In this document: positions 1-9,749 of the stretch, piece after piece
Layout: the number at the start of each line of letters is the position of its first letter
Position numbering within the stretch: the first letter of the stretch is position 1
Assembly (NCBI GenBank): GCA_014695295.1
Contig: JACJNY010000063.1
Span: forward strand, 186,001-250,000
Source: Microcoleus sp. FACHB-61
GTDB taxonomy: Bacteria > Cyanobacteriota > Cyanobacteriia > Cyanobacteriales > Microcoleaceae
Length of the DNA: 64,000 nucleotides
Direction of reading: 5' to 3'
Program-made: the position numbers and the translations under genes
Notes under the pieces: model-generated
The model's input: only the letters and a program-made list of their open reading frames with translations
What the model was told of the DNA's origin: nothing
Databases searched by the model: none

Positions 1-90
1 TCCATTACATCCGTTACATCCGTTACAGAATCCGTTGCCGAACTTCCCTCTTCCTTTTGATGTGAAATTCCCTAATACTTAAAATTCGAT

Positions 91-3063
91 ATGAATCTGA
101 ACCTAAATCAGTTTCTTCGATTGCCTCAATCCCGAATTGGGCGATACTTCGCTCAAGTAGCTGTAGTTAGTGTCGCTTACGCCGTGGGGGCGAGGCTAGC
201 AATTTCAATTCAAGGTGTTAGTCCCTTCGCTTCCTCGGTGTGGCCACCCGCAGGAATTGCACAAGCTGGACTTTTATTGTTTGGGATAAAAGTCTGGCCT
301 GCCATAGTTTTAGGTACATTCCTGCTAAATATTGTTAACCCAAATGAACAGATATTCGTGGTTTGGGTGGGAGGAAACGCCGGGGCCATTCTGCAAGCTG
401 TTTTTGCAGTAACTGCCCTGGGCTGGATGGGGTTTCGTCCATCTCTTGCTCGCTTAAAAGATGTAGTTAATTTAATCTTGTTTGGCGGTCTAATTTCTAC
501 TCAAATCAGTTGCACTATTGGCGCGTTTTCCCTATATTTAGCGGGAAAAGTAGATTGGGCAGAATATTGGTCGGTTCGATGGGATTGGTGGTTGGGAGAC
601 ACAATGGGAGTTTTAATTTTAACTCCCTTAATCCTAATATTTTTTCGCCCTAAAGTAAGCGCCGATCGTTTAAAAAGACAAACAGACCGCCAGCAAAGAT
701 ATTTAATTTGGCGGGGAGTATGGTTAATATTATTAATTGGGGTGAGCTGGCTTGTTTTTGACTCGAAAAGTGAAGCTTCTATTTCTCGTTATCCTCTGGA
801 ATATTTGCCGTTTCCTTTCATAATTTGGTCGGCGCTCCAATTCGGTCAACGAGCCGCTGTCCTAGCATCGTTCATTGTCTCAAGCATCGCAATTATGGGC
901 AGTTCTCAGGGAGGGGGGCCGTTCATAGCCAAAGCCGACAATATCACTCAGGCTATCTTATTTTTGCAAGCTTTTATGGCTGTAGTTACCATTACCTCGC
1001 TGTTATTGGCAGCGACGGTAGCTGAACGCGCCGAGGCAGAAAATTCCCTGCGAGAAAGCGAAATTAAATATCGAGAATTGGTGGAAAATGCTAGCAGCAT
1101 TATTCTGAAGTTAGACGCTGACGGCAATATTACTTTTTTTAACGAATTTGCCGAAATATTCTTTGGCTACACTCAGGAAGAAATCATTGGTAAAAATGCA
1201 ATGGGAACAATTATTCCCCAGACAGACCTCGAAGGGAAGAACTTAGAGTTGGTTTATAATAAAATTTTACAAAATCCCGATCGCTTTACCAGCCATGAAA
1301 ATGAAAACCTCCGGCGCAGTGGCGATCGCGTTTGGGTATCTTGGGCAAATAAACCGCTGCTTGATTCAGGGGGAGAACTCCTGGGAATCCTCTGCATCGG
1401 CACAGATATCACCGATCGCCGAAAAGCTCAAATAGCGCTGCAAAAGCTGAATGAAAAGCTGGAAATCCGAGTTGAAGAGCGGACAAATGCCCTGAAACAC
1501 AGCGAACTTCAGCTACAGAAACAGAAATCGGCATTAATTGATTTAGCCAAAAATAAAGCGCTCAATCAAGGCGACTTAACCAAAGCGCTTCAAGAAATAA
1601 CTGAAACTGCTAGCCGTACTCTGGAAGTTGCCCGATCGAGCGTCTGGCTGTACGATCGCACTAAATCCAAGATGGAGTGCCTGGATTTGTTCGATCGCGC
1701 TCTCAACAAGCACTCACACGGTTTGGAATTAGCAGCAGCAGACTATCCTGTCTATTTTCAAGCACTGCGAGAAGAACGCGCAATTGCTGCCTTTGACGCG
1801 CAAAACGATTTTAGAACTAGAGAATTTCGGGAATCTTACCTAATTCCGTTGGGCATCACTTCCATGCTAGATACGCCGATTCAAATAGGCGGAGAAACAG
1901 CAGGAGTCCTCTGTTTAGAACACGTAGGAATGCCGCGCCCTTGGACGATTGAAGAACAAAGTTTCGCTGTTTCTCTAACAGACTCTGTAACTTTCGCAGT
2001 GGAAGCGCGAGAACGCCAGCGCGCTGAAGAAGCGCTGCGACAAGCTGAGGCCAAATACCGCAGCATTTTTGAAAATGCGATCGTAGGCATCTTTCAAACT
2101 ACTCCAGAGGGGGAATATCTCAGCGTCAACCCTGCTTTAATTCGTATTTACGGATACAGTTCCTTTGAAGAGTTGAAAGAGAATTTAACTAATATTAACC
2201 GCCAGCTATATGTATGCCCCAAACGCCGCGCCGAAGTCATTAAGTTAATGCGAAAAAACGGCAAAGTATCAGATTTTGAATCTCAAGTTTACCGCCAAGA
2301 TGGCAGTATAATTTGGATTGCGGAGAATGCTTATACTGTCTGCGACAGACATGGAAATTTGCTTTATTACGAAGGTACTGTTCAAGATATCACAACTCGC
2401 AAACAAGCTGAGGCAGCTTTGCGCTTAGAACAAGAAAAATCCGACCGTCTCCTGCTGAACGTTTTACCGCAAGCGATCGCCGACAGATTAAAACAAGACC
2501 AAAGCATCATCGCCGATACTTTTTCCGAAGTAACAGTATTGTTTGCAGATATAGTCGGTTTTACCAAAATTAGTTCGCAAATTTCTCCGCCGGAATTAGT
2601 TTCCTTGCTTAACGACATTTTTTCCACATTCGATCGCCTAGCAGAAAAGCACGGGTTAGAGAAAATTAAGACGATTGGCGACGCTTACATGGTAGTTGGA
2701 GGATTGCCAATGCCCCGCAGCGATCATGCAGAAGCGATCGCACAAATGGCTTTGGATATGCAGCAGGCAATTACTGACTTCAGCGATATCCACAAGCAAG
2801 ATTTTAGCATCAGAATCGGCATCAACAGCGGCCCGGTGGTCGCCGGAGTAATCGGCATTAAAAAATTTATTTACGATTTGTGGGGAGACACTGTTAACAC
2901 CGCTTCCCGCATGGAATCCCACGGCTTGCCGGGGTGCATTCACGTAACAGAGACAACTTATCAGCAATTGCGAGAAAAGTATTTATTTGAAAACCGCGGC
3001 GCGATCGAAGTCAAAGGCAAAGGCGAGATGAACACTTATTTTCTTACAGGTATCAAGTTATAG
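91..3063 (+). CDS. MASE1-PAS-GAF-PAS class III adenylate cyclase
   Basis: Membrane-bound cyclase that should make cAMP from ATP in response to an unknown signal. Domains in order: MASE1 integral-membrane sensor (about residues 20-310, several hydrophobic helices), PAS (325-445), coiled coil (450-500), GAF (500-640), PAS (655-780) and a class III cyclase domain (805-985). The catalytic domain looks intact: metal-binding Asp820 in LFADIVGFT and Asp864 in IKTIGDAYM. The Lys of IKTIG and Asp929 of YDLWGDTVN are the adenine-selecting pair, so ATP rather than GTP is the expected substrate, and the N and R of VNTASRM are present. The next gene is a shorter paralogue on the same strand 100 bp downstream. 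The signal sensed is not evident from sequence. Confidence 0.93.
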   Translation: MNLNLNQFLRLPQSRIGRYFAQVAVVSVAYAVGARLAISIQGVSPFASSVWPPAGIAQAGLLLFGIKVWPAIVLGTFLLNIVNPNEQIFVVWVGGNAGAILQAVFAVTALGWMGFRPSLARLKDVVNLILFGGLISTQISCTIGAFSLYLAGKVDWAEYWSVRWDWWLGDTMGVLILTPLILIFFRPKVSADRLKRQTDRQQRYLIWRGVWLILLIGVSWLVFDSKSEASISRYPLEYLPFPFIIWSALQFGQRAAVLASFIVSSIAIMGSSQGGGPFIAKADNITQAILFLQAFMAVVTITSLLLAATVAERAEAENSLRESEIKYRELVENASSIILKLDADGNITFFNEFAEIFFGYTQEEIIGKNAMGTIIPQTDLEGKNLELVYNKILQNPDRFTSHENENLRRSGDRVWVSWANKPLLDSGGELLGILCIGTDITDRRKAQIALQKLNEKLEIRVEERTNALKHSELQLQKQKSALIDLAKNKALNQGDLTKALQEITETASRTLEVARSSVWLYDRTKSKMECLDLFDRALNKHSHGLELAAADYPVYFQALREERAIAAFDAQNDFRTREFRESYLIPLGITSMLDTPIQIGGETAGVLCLEHVGMPRPWTIEEQSFAVSLTDSVTFAVEARERQRAEEALRQAEAKYRSIFENAIVGIFQTTPEGEYLSVNPALIRIYGYSSFEELKENLTNINRQLYVCPKRRAEVIKLMRKNGKVSDFESQVYRQDGSIIWIAENAYTVCDRHGNLLYYEGTVQDITTRKQAEAALRLEQEKSDRLLLNVLPQAIADRLKQDQSIIADTFSEVTVLFADIVGFTKISSQISPPELVSLLNDIFSTFDRLAEKHGLEKIKTIGDAYMVVGGLPMPRSDHAEAIAQMALDMQQAITDFSDIHKQDFSIRIGINSGPVVAGVIGIKKFIYDLWGDTVNTASRMESHGLPGCIHVTETTYQQLREKYLFENRGAIEVKGKGEMNTYFLTGIKL

Positions 3064-3163
3064 CCTAAGGAAGAAGCAATATAAGAAGTCATGTTTCAGC
3101 AATTAATAATTTCTCAATGTTGGGGCGCGGTTGCTATAGTTAGTTAAAAATATAACACTCAGT

Positions 3164-5230
3164 ATGAACTCCCAAAAAATTCAGTTTCTGCGATTTCATC
3201 AATCTAGAAATTGGCAATACTTAGCAAAAGTAGCTGTCCTTGCTTTTGCTTACGCTTTGACAGCAAAAATAGCAGTTTCAATCCCCGGCGTAAATAAATT
3301 AGCTACCTGCGTCTGGCCACCCGCAGGAATTGCACAAGCGGCAATTTTATTATTTGGTCGCCGCGTTTGGCCGGGAATAGCTTTAGGCGTATTTTTTTAC
3401 GAAACTATTAACCTTAAGGTGTCTTTAACACTTGCAACAATTAGTGCCTTTTGCGCTTGTTTACAAGCTTTGTGCGCATTTACTTTGCTGCAAAAGCTTA
3501 AGTTTCGCCCGTCACTATATCGGCTGATAGATGTAGTCAATTTAGTTTTTTGCGGTGCTGTAGTTGCCACTCAAATCAACTGCACTCTCGGCACGCTGCG
3601 CCTCTGTGTAACTGGTTTAGTTGACTGGAGCGAATATTGGCACATTCGATGGAATTGGTATCTCGGAGATACATTAGGAGTTTTAATTTTTACTCCCCTG
3701 CTGTTGATTATATACAACCACCAACAAGCACCAAGCCCTTCACCAGATACAGGTTTTCAAACAATTGCAAATCGCATCGGTGCCGGAATATGCCTGCTGT
3801 TATTAGTAACAGTCAGTTGGGTAGTCTACCACTCAAAAAGTGAAAGTGATCTCTCGGGTTATCCCCTCGAATACTTGCCATTTCCCTTGGTAATTTGGGC
3901 AACCATTCAATTCGGCCAGGGCGGGGCGGTTTTAGCATCTTTCATTGTATCCACTATCGCAATTTGGGGCGGTTCTCAGGGAGGTGGCCCCTTTATTGCC
4001 AAAGCGGAAAATATCAATCAGGCAATCTTATTTTTGCAGGCTTTTATGAGCGTAATTGTAGTTACATCGCTGCTGTTGGCCGCCACAGTAGCCGAACGCG
4101 CCTCAGCAGAGGATTCGCTGCGCCAAAGCGAAATTAAGTATCGGGAATTAGTGGAATATGCTAACAGCATTATTTTAAAACTAGATACGGAAGGAAATAT
4201 TACTTTTTTTAACGAATTTGCCCAGAAGTTTTTTGGTTACGATGAAAAAGAGATAATTGGCAAAAACGCAGTGGGAACAATCATTCCCCAGAGAGATACA
4301 GCAGGAAATGACTTGGCAGCAAAGTTGAGAGATATTTTGCAAAACCCAGAACAATATATGCGAAATGAAAATGAAAGTATCCGGCGCAGCGGCGAGAGGG
4401 TTTGGGTATCCTGGGCAAATAAACCGCTGTTTGACGCAGCAGGAAAGTTCGCGGGAATGCTGACTATCGGTACGGATATCACAGACCGCCGGCGGGCTGA
4501 AATGGCGCTTTACAAGCTCAATGAAGAGTTAGAATTTAGAGTGAAAGAACGAACTAATGCTCTGAATGATACTTTAAGTGCACTGCGAGTTCAACAGGAA
4601 CAATCAGAACGCTTGTTGTTGAATATTTTGCCTGAAGAAATAGCAAATCGGTTGAAGCGGGGAGACAGTACGATCGCAGACACCTTTGCTGACGTTACTG
4701 TCTTATTTGCGGACATAGTAGGCTTTACTCAGCTCAGTTCGCTAGTTTCTCCAACGCAATTAGTAGCCTTGCTGAATGACATCTTTTCGACATTTGACAA
4801 CCTAGCAGAAAGGCACGGTTTGGAAAAAATTAAGACGATTGGCGACGCTTACATGGTAGTAGGAGGGCTGCCAATTCCTCGCCAGGATCACGCAGAAGCG
4901 ATCGCGGAAATGGCCCTCGATATGCAGGAGGCAATTACTGACTTCAGCAATCTTCACAATCAAGATTTCAGCATCAGAATCGGCATCAACACTGGCCCGG
5001 TTGTTGCCGGAGTTATTGGAATTAAAAAATTTATTTACGATTTGTGGGGAGACACCGTTAACACCGCTTCCCGCATGGAATCTCACGGCTTGCCGGGGTG
5101 TATTCAGGTAACAGAGACAACTTATCAGCAGTTGCTAGAAAAGTATTCCTTTGAAAACCGCGGCGCGATCGAAGTTAAAGGCAAAGGCGAGATGACTACT
5201 TATTTACTCAAATGCAGAAAGTGGCTTTAG
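3164..5230 (+). CDS. MASE1-PAS class III adenylate cyclase
   Basis: Second adenylate cyclase, 688 residues, paralogous to the gene upstream. It has the MASE1 membrane sensor (about 20-310), one PAS domain (325-445), a short coiled coil and the cyclase domain (about 500-685). It lacks the GAF and second PAS domains of its neighbour, and the rest aligns nearly end to end. Catalytic features are complete: Asp517 in LFADIVGFT, the second Asp in IKTIGDAYM, and adenine-type Lys and Asp (YDLWGDTVN). The pair probably arose by tandem duplication followed by loss or gain of the GAF-PAS cassette. It may be cotranscribed with the first gene or use its own promoter in the 100 bp gap. Confidence 0.93.
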   Translation: MNSQKIQFLRFHQSRNWQYLAKVAVLAFAYALTAKIAVSIPGVNKLATCVWPPAGIAQAAILLFGRRVWPGIALGVFFYETINLKVSLTLATISAFCACLQALCAFTLLQKLKFRPSLYRLIDVVNLVFCGAVVATQINCTLGTLRLCVTGLVDWSEYWHIRWNWYLGDTLGVLIFTPLLLIIYNHQQAPSPSPDTGFQTIANRIGAGICLLLLVTVSWVVYHSKSESDLSGYPLEYLPFPLVIWATIQFGQGGAVLASFIVSTIAIWGGSQGGGPFIAKAENINQAILFLQAFMSVIVVTSLLLAATVAERASAEDSLRQSEIKYRELVEYANSIILKLDTEGNITFFNEFAQKFFGYDEKEIIGKNAVGTIIPQRDTAGNDLAAKLRDILQNPEQYMRNENESIRRSGERVWVSWANKPLFDAAGKFAGMLTIGTDITDRRRAEMALYKLNEELEFRVKERTNALNDTLSALRVQQEQSERLLLNILPEEIANRLKRGDSTIADTFADVTVLFADIVGFTQLSSLVSPTQLVALLNDIFSTFDNLAERHGLEKIKTIGDAYMVVGGLPIPRQDHAEAIAEMALDMQEAITDFSNLHNQDFSIRIGINTGPVVAGVIGIKKFIYDLWGDTVNTASRMESHGLPGCIQVTETTYQQLLEKYSFENRGAIEVKGKGEMTTYLLKCRKWL

Positions 5231-5244
5231 TAAAGGTTTTTCTC

Positions 5245-5294
5245 TAAAAGTAAGGGCGATCGCACAATTGAGAGTGCGATCGCCCTTACTTTTA
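5245..5294. terminator. Bidirectional hairpin terminator
   Basis: A perfect 21-bp inverted repeat (5245-5265 and 5274-5294) with an 8-nt loop lies between the convergent cyclase and rpmB genes. Each arm contains the HIP1-like GCGATCGC core and ends in an A/T run, so it can terminate transcription from both sides. Confidence 0.75.
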
Positions 5295-5309
5295 CATTAG
5301 CCAAGTTTT

Positions 5310-5546
5310 TTAAAGCTTGTACAGGTTAATTCCAGCTTCCTTCGCCATTATTTCTAAACCCTTGTGTTGCAAGGTTTTAATCGCCTTCGTAGAAAGGTGC
5401 AATTTTACCCAGCGCTTCTGTTGCGGCCACCAAATCCGCTTCCACTGCAAATTTGCGTCTTGCAATTTGTGAGTGCGGTGGTGCGAGTGAGAAACTGCAA
5501 AACCGTTATTCGCCTTCTTTCCCGTTAGCTGACATTTCCGTGACAT
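5310..5546 (-). CDS. rpmB: 50S ribosomal protein L28
   Basis: L28, a structural protein of the large ribosomal subunit, 78 residues. It starts [15 protein letters not shown], the standard bacterial L28 N terminus, and continues with the conserved SHSHHRTHK and [12 protein letters not shown] stretches. The open frame extends 17 codons upstream, but the start at 5546 is chosen because it matches the family and has a GGAGG Shine-Dalgarno just before it. The gene stands alone between a bidirectional terminator and a repeat-filled spacer behind htpG. Confidence 0.95.
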   Translation of the reverse strand: MSRKCQLTGKKANNGFAVSHSHHRTHKLQDANLQWKRIWWPQQKRWVKLHLSTKAIKTLQHKGLEIMAKEAGINLYKL

Positions 5547-5604
5547 ACTTCCCTCCAGATTACCGTTTTTTGCGTGCAGCTTTTCATTATATAGCAACAG
5601 CGCA

Positions 5605-5717
5605 GAACCCCCCTAGCCCCCCTTGTTAAGGGGGGGACAAAAAACACCCGATCGCCGGCTCAGCAAGGGAAATAAACTCTTGCTCCCCCCCTTAGCAAGG
5701 GGGGGTTGGGGGGGGTA
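5605..5717. repeat. G/C-run dispersed hairpin repeat
   Basis: Two inverted C-run/G-run modules (around 5609-5638 and 5684-5716), each of the form CCCCCCTTnnnAAGGGGGG, fill the space between htpG and rpmB. The same type of module occurs inside the M28 peptidase gene near 46500-46570. It is a dispersed repeat rather than a dedicated regulatory site. Confidence 0.6.
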
Positions 5718-5718
5718 A

Positions 5719-7707
5719 TTACATTGCACGTTGCGTCAATTTTGTCAAGACTTGATTCGAGCGCTCGACAAAATCCTTCATGCCTTCAGCATCAAAACCC
5801 TTCTGGGCCATCAAAGCCAAGTCGTAAACGTGGTGACAAATCATGTTCGCCAACTCTGCAGACGGAGACTCGCCGCCGCCTTGAATAATCGCACCCTGAC
5901 TCAAACTCGCCAGATTTTGAATCAGCGGGTGAGACGTATTCACCAGCAAAACGTGTTCTTCGGGGAATTCGGCTGCTTGCTGCTGCAAAAGCGCCGTCAT
6001 GTCCCGCATCCGGCGCAAAGCTTCCGGCAAAAGTACGATCGCAGGTGGCGTTGCCTCCGCAGAGTCAGACTTCAAAGCTTCTGTGCGAATGTTCACTTTC
6101 GGCTTGTTGAGAGCTTTTTGGAACATTTCTTTAACTTGTTCGCTGCGAGTTTTATTCGTCGCCGGATCGACAATTTCCGCTTCTTTCTCTTTGTCAATTA
6201 GCGTTTCGTCGATGTCGGAATCAACCCGCGAGAATTTGACATCTGAGTATTCTCGTTCCAAGAAGCTGATAAAGTGCGTGTCGATGAAAGAATCCATAAA
6301 CAGCACTTCTAAACCTTGGCTTTTGTGCATTGCCACGTAAGTTGCTTGAGATGCCGGATCGGTGCAGTAAAAAACGCGATTTTCGTGACGTTTTTGATTG
6401 CGTTCCAAATACTCTTTCAGCGTGGTGTAAGGTTGCGTCGAAGTAGAAGTTTCCGACTTCGGAGTGACATCTTGCCACAAATCTCCTTCCTCAGTTTGCA
6501 CCTGAACCTCGGGCGTTACAGTTTCTGGCTTTTCCGCTGTTGGCTCGTAGGTGCTGCGGTAGATTAAAATATCTTCGACTTGCTTTTTGAACTTGTCATC
6601 GTTGAGAGTTCCAAACTTGACAAAAGTGCCGATATCTTGCCAGCAGCGGATGTATTCGTTGCGGTCGTCGCGGTAGAGTTCTTTCAGGCGATCGCCCACT
6701 TTTTTCGCAATATAATCAGCGATTCTCCGCACAGTGCGATTGCTTTGCAAAGAACTGCGAGAAACGTTCAGCGGAATGTCGGTACTGTCAATGACTCCCC
6801 GCAGCGGCATCAAGAATTTCGGGATAATTTCTTCGCAGTGGTCGCTGACAAAAACCTGATTGCAGAATAGCTTAATATTGCCTTGGGTAACATCGACATC
6901 CGGCCGCAGTTTCGGAAAGAAAAGAATTCCGTTAACAATGAAAGGATAATCTGTATTCAGATGTACCCACAGCAGAGGCTCGTCTTGGAACGGGTAAAGG
7001 TAGCGGTACAGTTCTAAATAATCTTCCTTCTGCAAGTTGCTGGCTGAGTCCCGCCAAATTGCTTTGTGCTTGTTGAGTTCCTCACCCTCAAATTTGATGG
7101 GAACCGGCATGAAATCGCAGTAGGTTTTGATTAACTGCTTGATGCGGCTGGGTTCTAGATATTCTTGTTCTTCATCTTGGAGTGTAAGAGTAATAGTAGT
7201 GCCGCGTTCGGTGCGGGAGGATTCTGATAGTTCAAAAGCGGGGGAACCGTCGCAAGACCAGTGTACTGCTTGGGAGCCTTCTTGGTAAGAAAGAGTATCA
7301 ATCTCTACTTTCTGAGCGACCATGAAAGAAGAGTAGAAACCGAGACCGAAGTGACCGATAATTGCGTCATCGCCGCTGCCTTGGTATTTTTGAATAAATT
7401 CTTCTGCGCTGGAGAAAGCGACTTGGTTGATGTATTTTTTTACCTCGTCAGGGGTCATGCCGATCCCGTTATCGGAAATTGAGAGGGTTTTGTTTTCTTG
7501 GTCAATAGCAATGTTGATTTGCGGTTCGCCAATGTCGCCGGTGTATTCGCCGGAACGGGAAACCATTTTGAGTTTGGCAATGGCATCGACGGCGTTAGAA
7601 ATTAGTTCCCGCAAGAAGACTTCGTGGTCGGTGTATAGCGACTTCTTGATAATCGGGAAAATATTCTCGGTATGGATGGAGATTGTTCCCTGTTCTAAAA
7701 CTGTCAT
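5719..7707 (-). CDS. htpG: Molecular chaperone HtpG (Hsp90)
   Basis: ATP-dependent Hsp90 chaperone, 662 residues, cytosolic. The N-terminal GHKL ATPase domain shows the Bergerat-fold motifs: ELISNAVDAI (with the Mg-coordinating Asn), DNGIGM and GHFGLGFYSSFMVA. The middle domain carries the conserved NVSRSSLQ segment, and a C-terminal dimerisation domain follows. An acidic, low-conservation stretch near 385-425 (EKPETVTPEVQVQTEEG) is typical of cyanobacterial HtpG. Length is normal for the bacterial family. No CIRCE element (TTAGCACTC-type inverted repeat) is visible upstream, so HrcA control is not indicated. Confidence 0.97.
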   Translation of the reverse strand: MTVLEQGTISIHTENIFPIIKKSLYTDHEVFLRELISNAVDAIAKLKMVSRSGEYTGDIGEPQINIAIDQENKTLSISDNGIGMTPDEVKKYINQVAFSSAEEFIQKYQGSGDDAIIGHFGLGFYSSFMVAQKVEIDTLSYQEGSQAVHWSCDGSPAFELSESSRTERGTTITLTLQDEEQEYLEPSRIKQLIKTYCDFMPVPIKFEGEELNKHKAIWRDSASNLQKEDYLELYRYLYPFQDEPLLWVHLNTDYPFIVNGILFFPKLRPDVDVTQGNIKLFCNQVFVSDHCEEIIPKFLMPLRGVIDSTDIPLNVSRSSLQSNRTVRRIADYIAKKVGDRLKELYRDDRNEYIRCWQDIGTFVKFGTLNDDKFKKQVEDILIYRSTYEPTAEKPETVTPEVQVQTEEGDLWQDVTPKSETSTSTQPYTTLKEYLERNQKRHENRVFYCTDPASQATYVAMHKSQGLEVLFMDSFIDTHFISFLEREYSDVKFSRVDSDIDETLIDKEKEAEIVDPATNKTRSEQVKEMFQKALNKPKVNIRTEALKSDSAEATPPAIVLLPEALRRMRDMTALLQQQAAEFPEEHVLLVNTSHPLIQNLASLSQGAIIQGGGESPSAELANMICHHVYDLALMAQKGFDAEGMKDFVERSNQVLTKLTQRAM

Positions 7708-7740
7708 AGCTTTTCTCTAGGTAATTTTTAGGAATTGTGA

Positions 7741-7877
7741 TTAGTCATTGGTCATTAATCATTAGTTATTAGTTGTTAGTTGTTAGCCACTCTTATTTCC
7801 CAGTTATAACTTGTTACTGCTAACTACTAACTACTGACTGCTGACTGCTGACTGCTGACTGCTGACTACTGACTATT
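7741..7877. repeat. Heptamer tandem repeats (STRR type)
   Basis: Upstream of htpG, degenerate 7-mers of the form TAGTTGT/TAGTTAT (7741-7790) face an array of TGACTGC/TGACTAC heptamers (7832-7875), giving a loosely self-complementary block. This resembles the short tandemly repeated repetitive sequences known from filamentous cyanobacteria. A similar block lies at 51020-51140. Confidence 0.7.
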
Positions 7878-7957
7878 TAATGATTTTGGGCGATCGCGCT
7901 CTCTTTTGCAAAAGGGATTACCCCAAATAGATGATTCGGTTTCCCTCACATAGTAGC

Positions 7958-9289
7958 TCACAAAGGCAACCGCAGCAGGAAAGTAGCGCCCTGCCCCAAT
8001 TCGCTGCGGGCGCTGAGGCTGCCGCCGTGTGCCCGGGCTATGGTTTGGGCGATCGCCAATCCCAGTCCCGAACCGCCGGTATGGCGCGATCGATCGCTGT
8101 TAACTCGGTAGAATCGATCGAATATTCGCTCTAAATCTGCCGCCGCTATCCCAATACCGGTATCTTGAACCTGAACGATCGCCTCCTGGTGGCTGCAATC
8201 TAAAATAACTGTTACTTTTCCCCCAGCCGGAGTGTATTGAATGGCATTAACAATTAAATTAGCAACTAGGCGATAAAGTCGATCGGCCTCGCCTACAACA
8301 TTCAATTGCTGCTGTACGCGCATTTCGGATGTTAGCGCTACCTTTGAGGCGATCGCCAAAGCTGCCAATTCCTCTACTAAATCGCTAACCAGGTCATTCA
8401 AGCAACAAAGCTGAGGGCGATTCGATATCGCTTGAGAGTCCATCCGCGCCAACAACAACAAATCAGCCACTAACTGAGTCAATCTGCGGTTTTGGCGCTC
8501 TACAGTTCGCAAAATTTCCCGCGCTTCTTTTTCATCCAATTCAGGCATCAAAAGCCCTGATTCTACTGTTGCTTGGGATGCCGCTAAAGGCGTCCGCAAT
8601 TCGTGGGCAGCATCCGCTGTAAACTGTTGTATTTGTCGGTAGGAAGAATAAATTGGTTTCATTGCCAATCCAGCCAGCCACCAACTAGAAAAGCCTACCA
8701 AAATTAACGCAGTCGGCAATCCCAACTTTAAAATTAATTTGACTGTACTGAGATAATCGTTGAAGTCTTGCAAGCTCCGCCCCACTTGAAAATATCCCCA
8801 ACTTTCCTGATTTTGGGTATGCAGCGATACAGAAATTTGGTGATAAATATTGCCTTTGCTGTCACTGATTGTTTGCCAGTGTTGTGAATTAAATGTCGGT
8901 GGCAATTCTTCGGGGTAAGCGCCTGCTGTAGCAATCAAATTTCCTGAATTATCAAATAAACGGATATAGTAATAGCTTTGGTTGATAGCGCTTAAAATAT
9001 GGCGGCTTGGCAACTGTTTTGTAAGACCGTTAACTCCAATTACGCGGAGGTTGGGCAAAAGTTCATTGACTATTGGTTCCAGGCGTCCGGGCTGCTGCAA
9101 TTTTGTTTCTAGGCTGTCGTGTAGCGTCCCAGCTACGGATTCTAATTCGCGGTCTATGGCTACCCAGTGAGCGTGGGCGATCGCCTCGTATACGCCCAAT
9201 CCCAGCAAGCTTAAAATCAAACCCATTACAGCCGCATAGGAAATAGCTAATTGCCAGCGAGTTCGGTTAAATAGTTTATTTTGATTCAC
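7958..9289 (-). CDS. rppB: Metal-responsive sensor histidine kinase, RppB/NrsS/CopS-like
   Basis: Sensor kinase, 443 residues, that should phosphorylate the response regulator encoded upstream on the same strand. Two membrane helices (about 15-36 and 187-206) flank a roughly 150-residue periplasmic domain, the expected sensing part. A short linker leads to HisKA, with phospho-acceptor His229 in DAAHELRTPL, then HATPase_c with N, G1 (DTGIGIA) and G2 (GGSGLGLAIA) boxes. Pairing with the regulator and the copper/iron gene cluster suggests metal sensing, but the ligand is inferred. Family resemblance is to RppB/NrsS (nickel or redox) and CopS (copper) of Synechocystis. A small unrelated gene sits between kinase and regulator. 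Confidence 0.85.
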   Translation of the reverse strand: MNQNKLFNRTRWQLAISYAAVMGLILSLLGLGVYEAIAHAHWVAIDRELESVAGTLHDSLETKLQQPGRLEPIVNELLPNLRVIGVNGLTKQLPSRHILSAINQSYYYIRLFDNSGNLIATAGAYPEELPPTFNSQHWQTISDSKGNIYHQISVSLHTQNQESWGYFQVGRSLQDFNDYLSTVKLILKLGLPTALILVGFSSWWLAGLAMKPIYSSYRQIQQFTADAAHELRTPLAASQATVESGLLMPELDEKEAREILRTVERQNRRLTQLVADLLLLARMDSQAISNRPQLCCLNDLVSDLVEELAALAIASKVALTSEMRVQQQLNVVGEADRLYRLVANLIVNAIQYTPAGGKVTVILDCSHQEAIVQVQDTGIGIAAADLERIFDRFYRVNSDRSRHTGGSGLGLAIAQTIARAHGGSLSARSELGQGATFLLRLPL

Positions 9290-9354
9290 ATTGAGCCGAG
9301 CGCTATTTTTTAAGGTAAATATCTTAAATAATACATTATTTTTTTACTCGTTCC

Positions 9355-9438
9355 CCGGCTCTACCTGGTAACGCATATCCGGAGGCTCGGCCTCCAATTT
9401 TCATGGAATCTCTTCGAGGCAGAGCCTCTGGAAACCAG
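9355..9438. repeat. Dispersed hairpin repeat (GGAGGCTCGGCCTCC family)
   Basis: The palindrome GGAGGCTCGGCCTCC (about 9379-9393) and the hairpin GAGGCAGAGCCTC (about 9415-9427) lie between the kinase and the small gene. The second hairpin also appears at the very end of the window (63984 onward), so this is a dispersed family. Confidence 0.6.
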
Positions 9439-9663
9439 TTAATTTTCATGTTTTAGGAGTTCTGCATATTCGCTCATTCCGAGTTCCGCAAGTTGTCGGT
9501 CTTCTTCGGCAAATTCGCTGTAGAGTGTGGCTAAGTTACTTTCATCTACTGCTAGATTAGTAACTAATCTGGCACGAAATTTCAGAAATGCAATAAATTC
9601 AAATACTTGTTTGAGTTGTTCGAGATCGAGCTTTTCTAACTCTTGTTGGATTAAATGTTTCAT
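9439..9663 (-). CDS. Small antitoxin-like protein
   Basis: A 74-residue acidic protein with the pattern of short cyanobacterial antitoxin-like proteins: an N-terminal helix LEKLDLEQLKQVFEFI, then AFLKFRAR, then a Glu-rich tail (FAEEDRQLAELGMSEYAELL). No toxin gene (PIN, RelE or MazF type) follows it. It sits between the regulator and the kinase of a two-component system on the same strand, so it is probably cotranscribed with them. A role in signalling is possible but nothing in the sequence shows it. Family membership is tentative. Confidence 0.6.
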   Translation of the reverse strand: MKHLIQQELEKLDLEQLKQVFEFIAFLKFRARLVTNLAVDESNLATLYSEFAEEDRQLAELGMSEYAELLKHEN

Positions 9664-9749
9664 GGCAGTTATTTTTTTATTCGAGTTTTCTATATTATAG
9701 CCAGATACTGGAAACGAGATATAATCCCCCCGCCGTTGCCCCTACAGCT

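Noticed and set aside
5731-6201. Long open frames antisense to htpG
   Set aside because: They follow the codon periodicity of htpG on the other strand and have no ribosome-binding site or family features.
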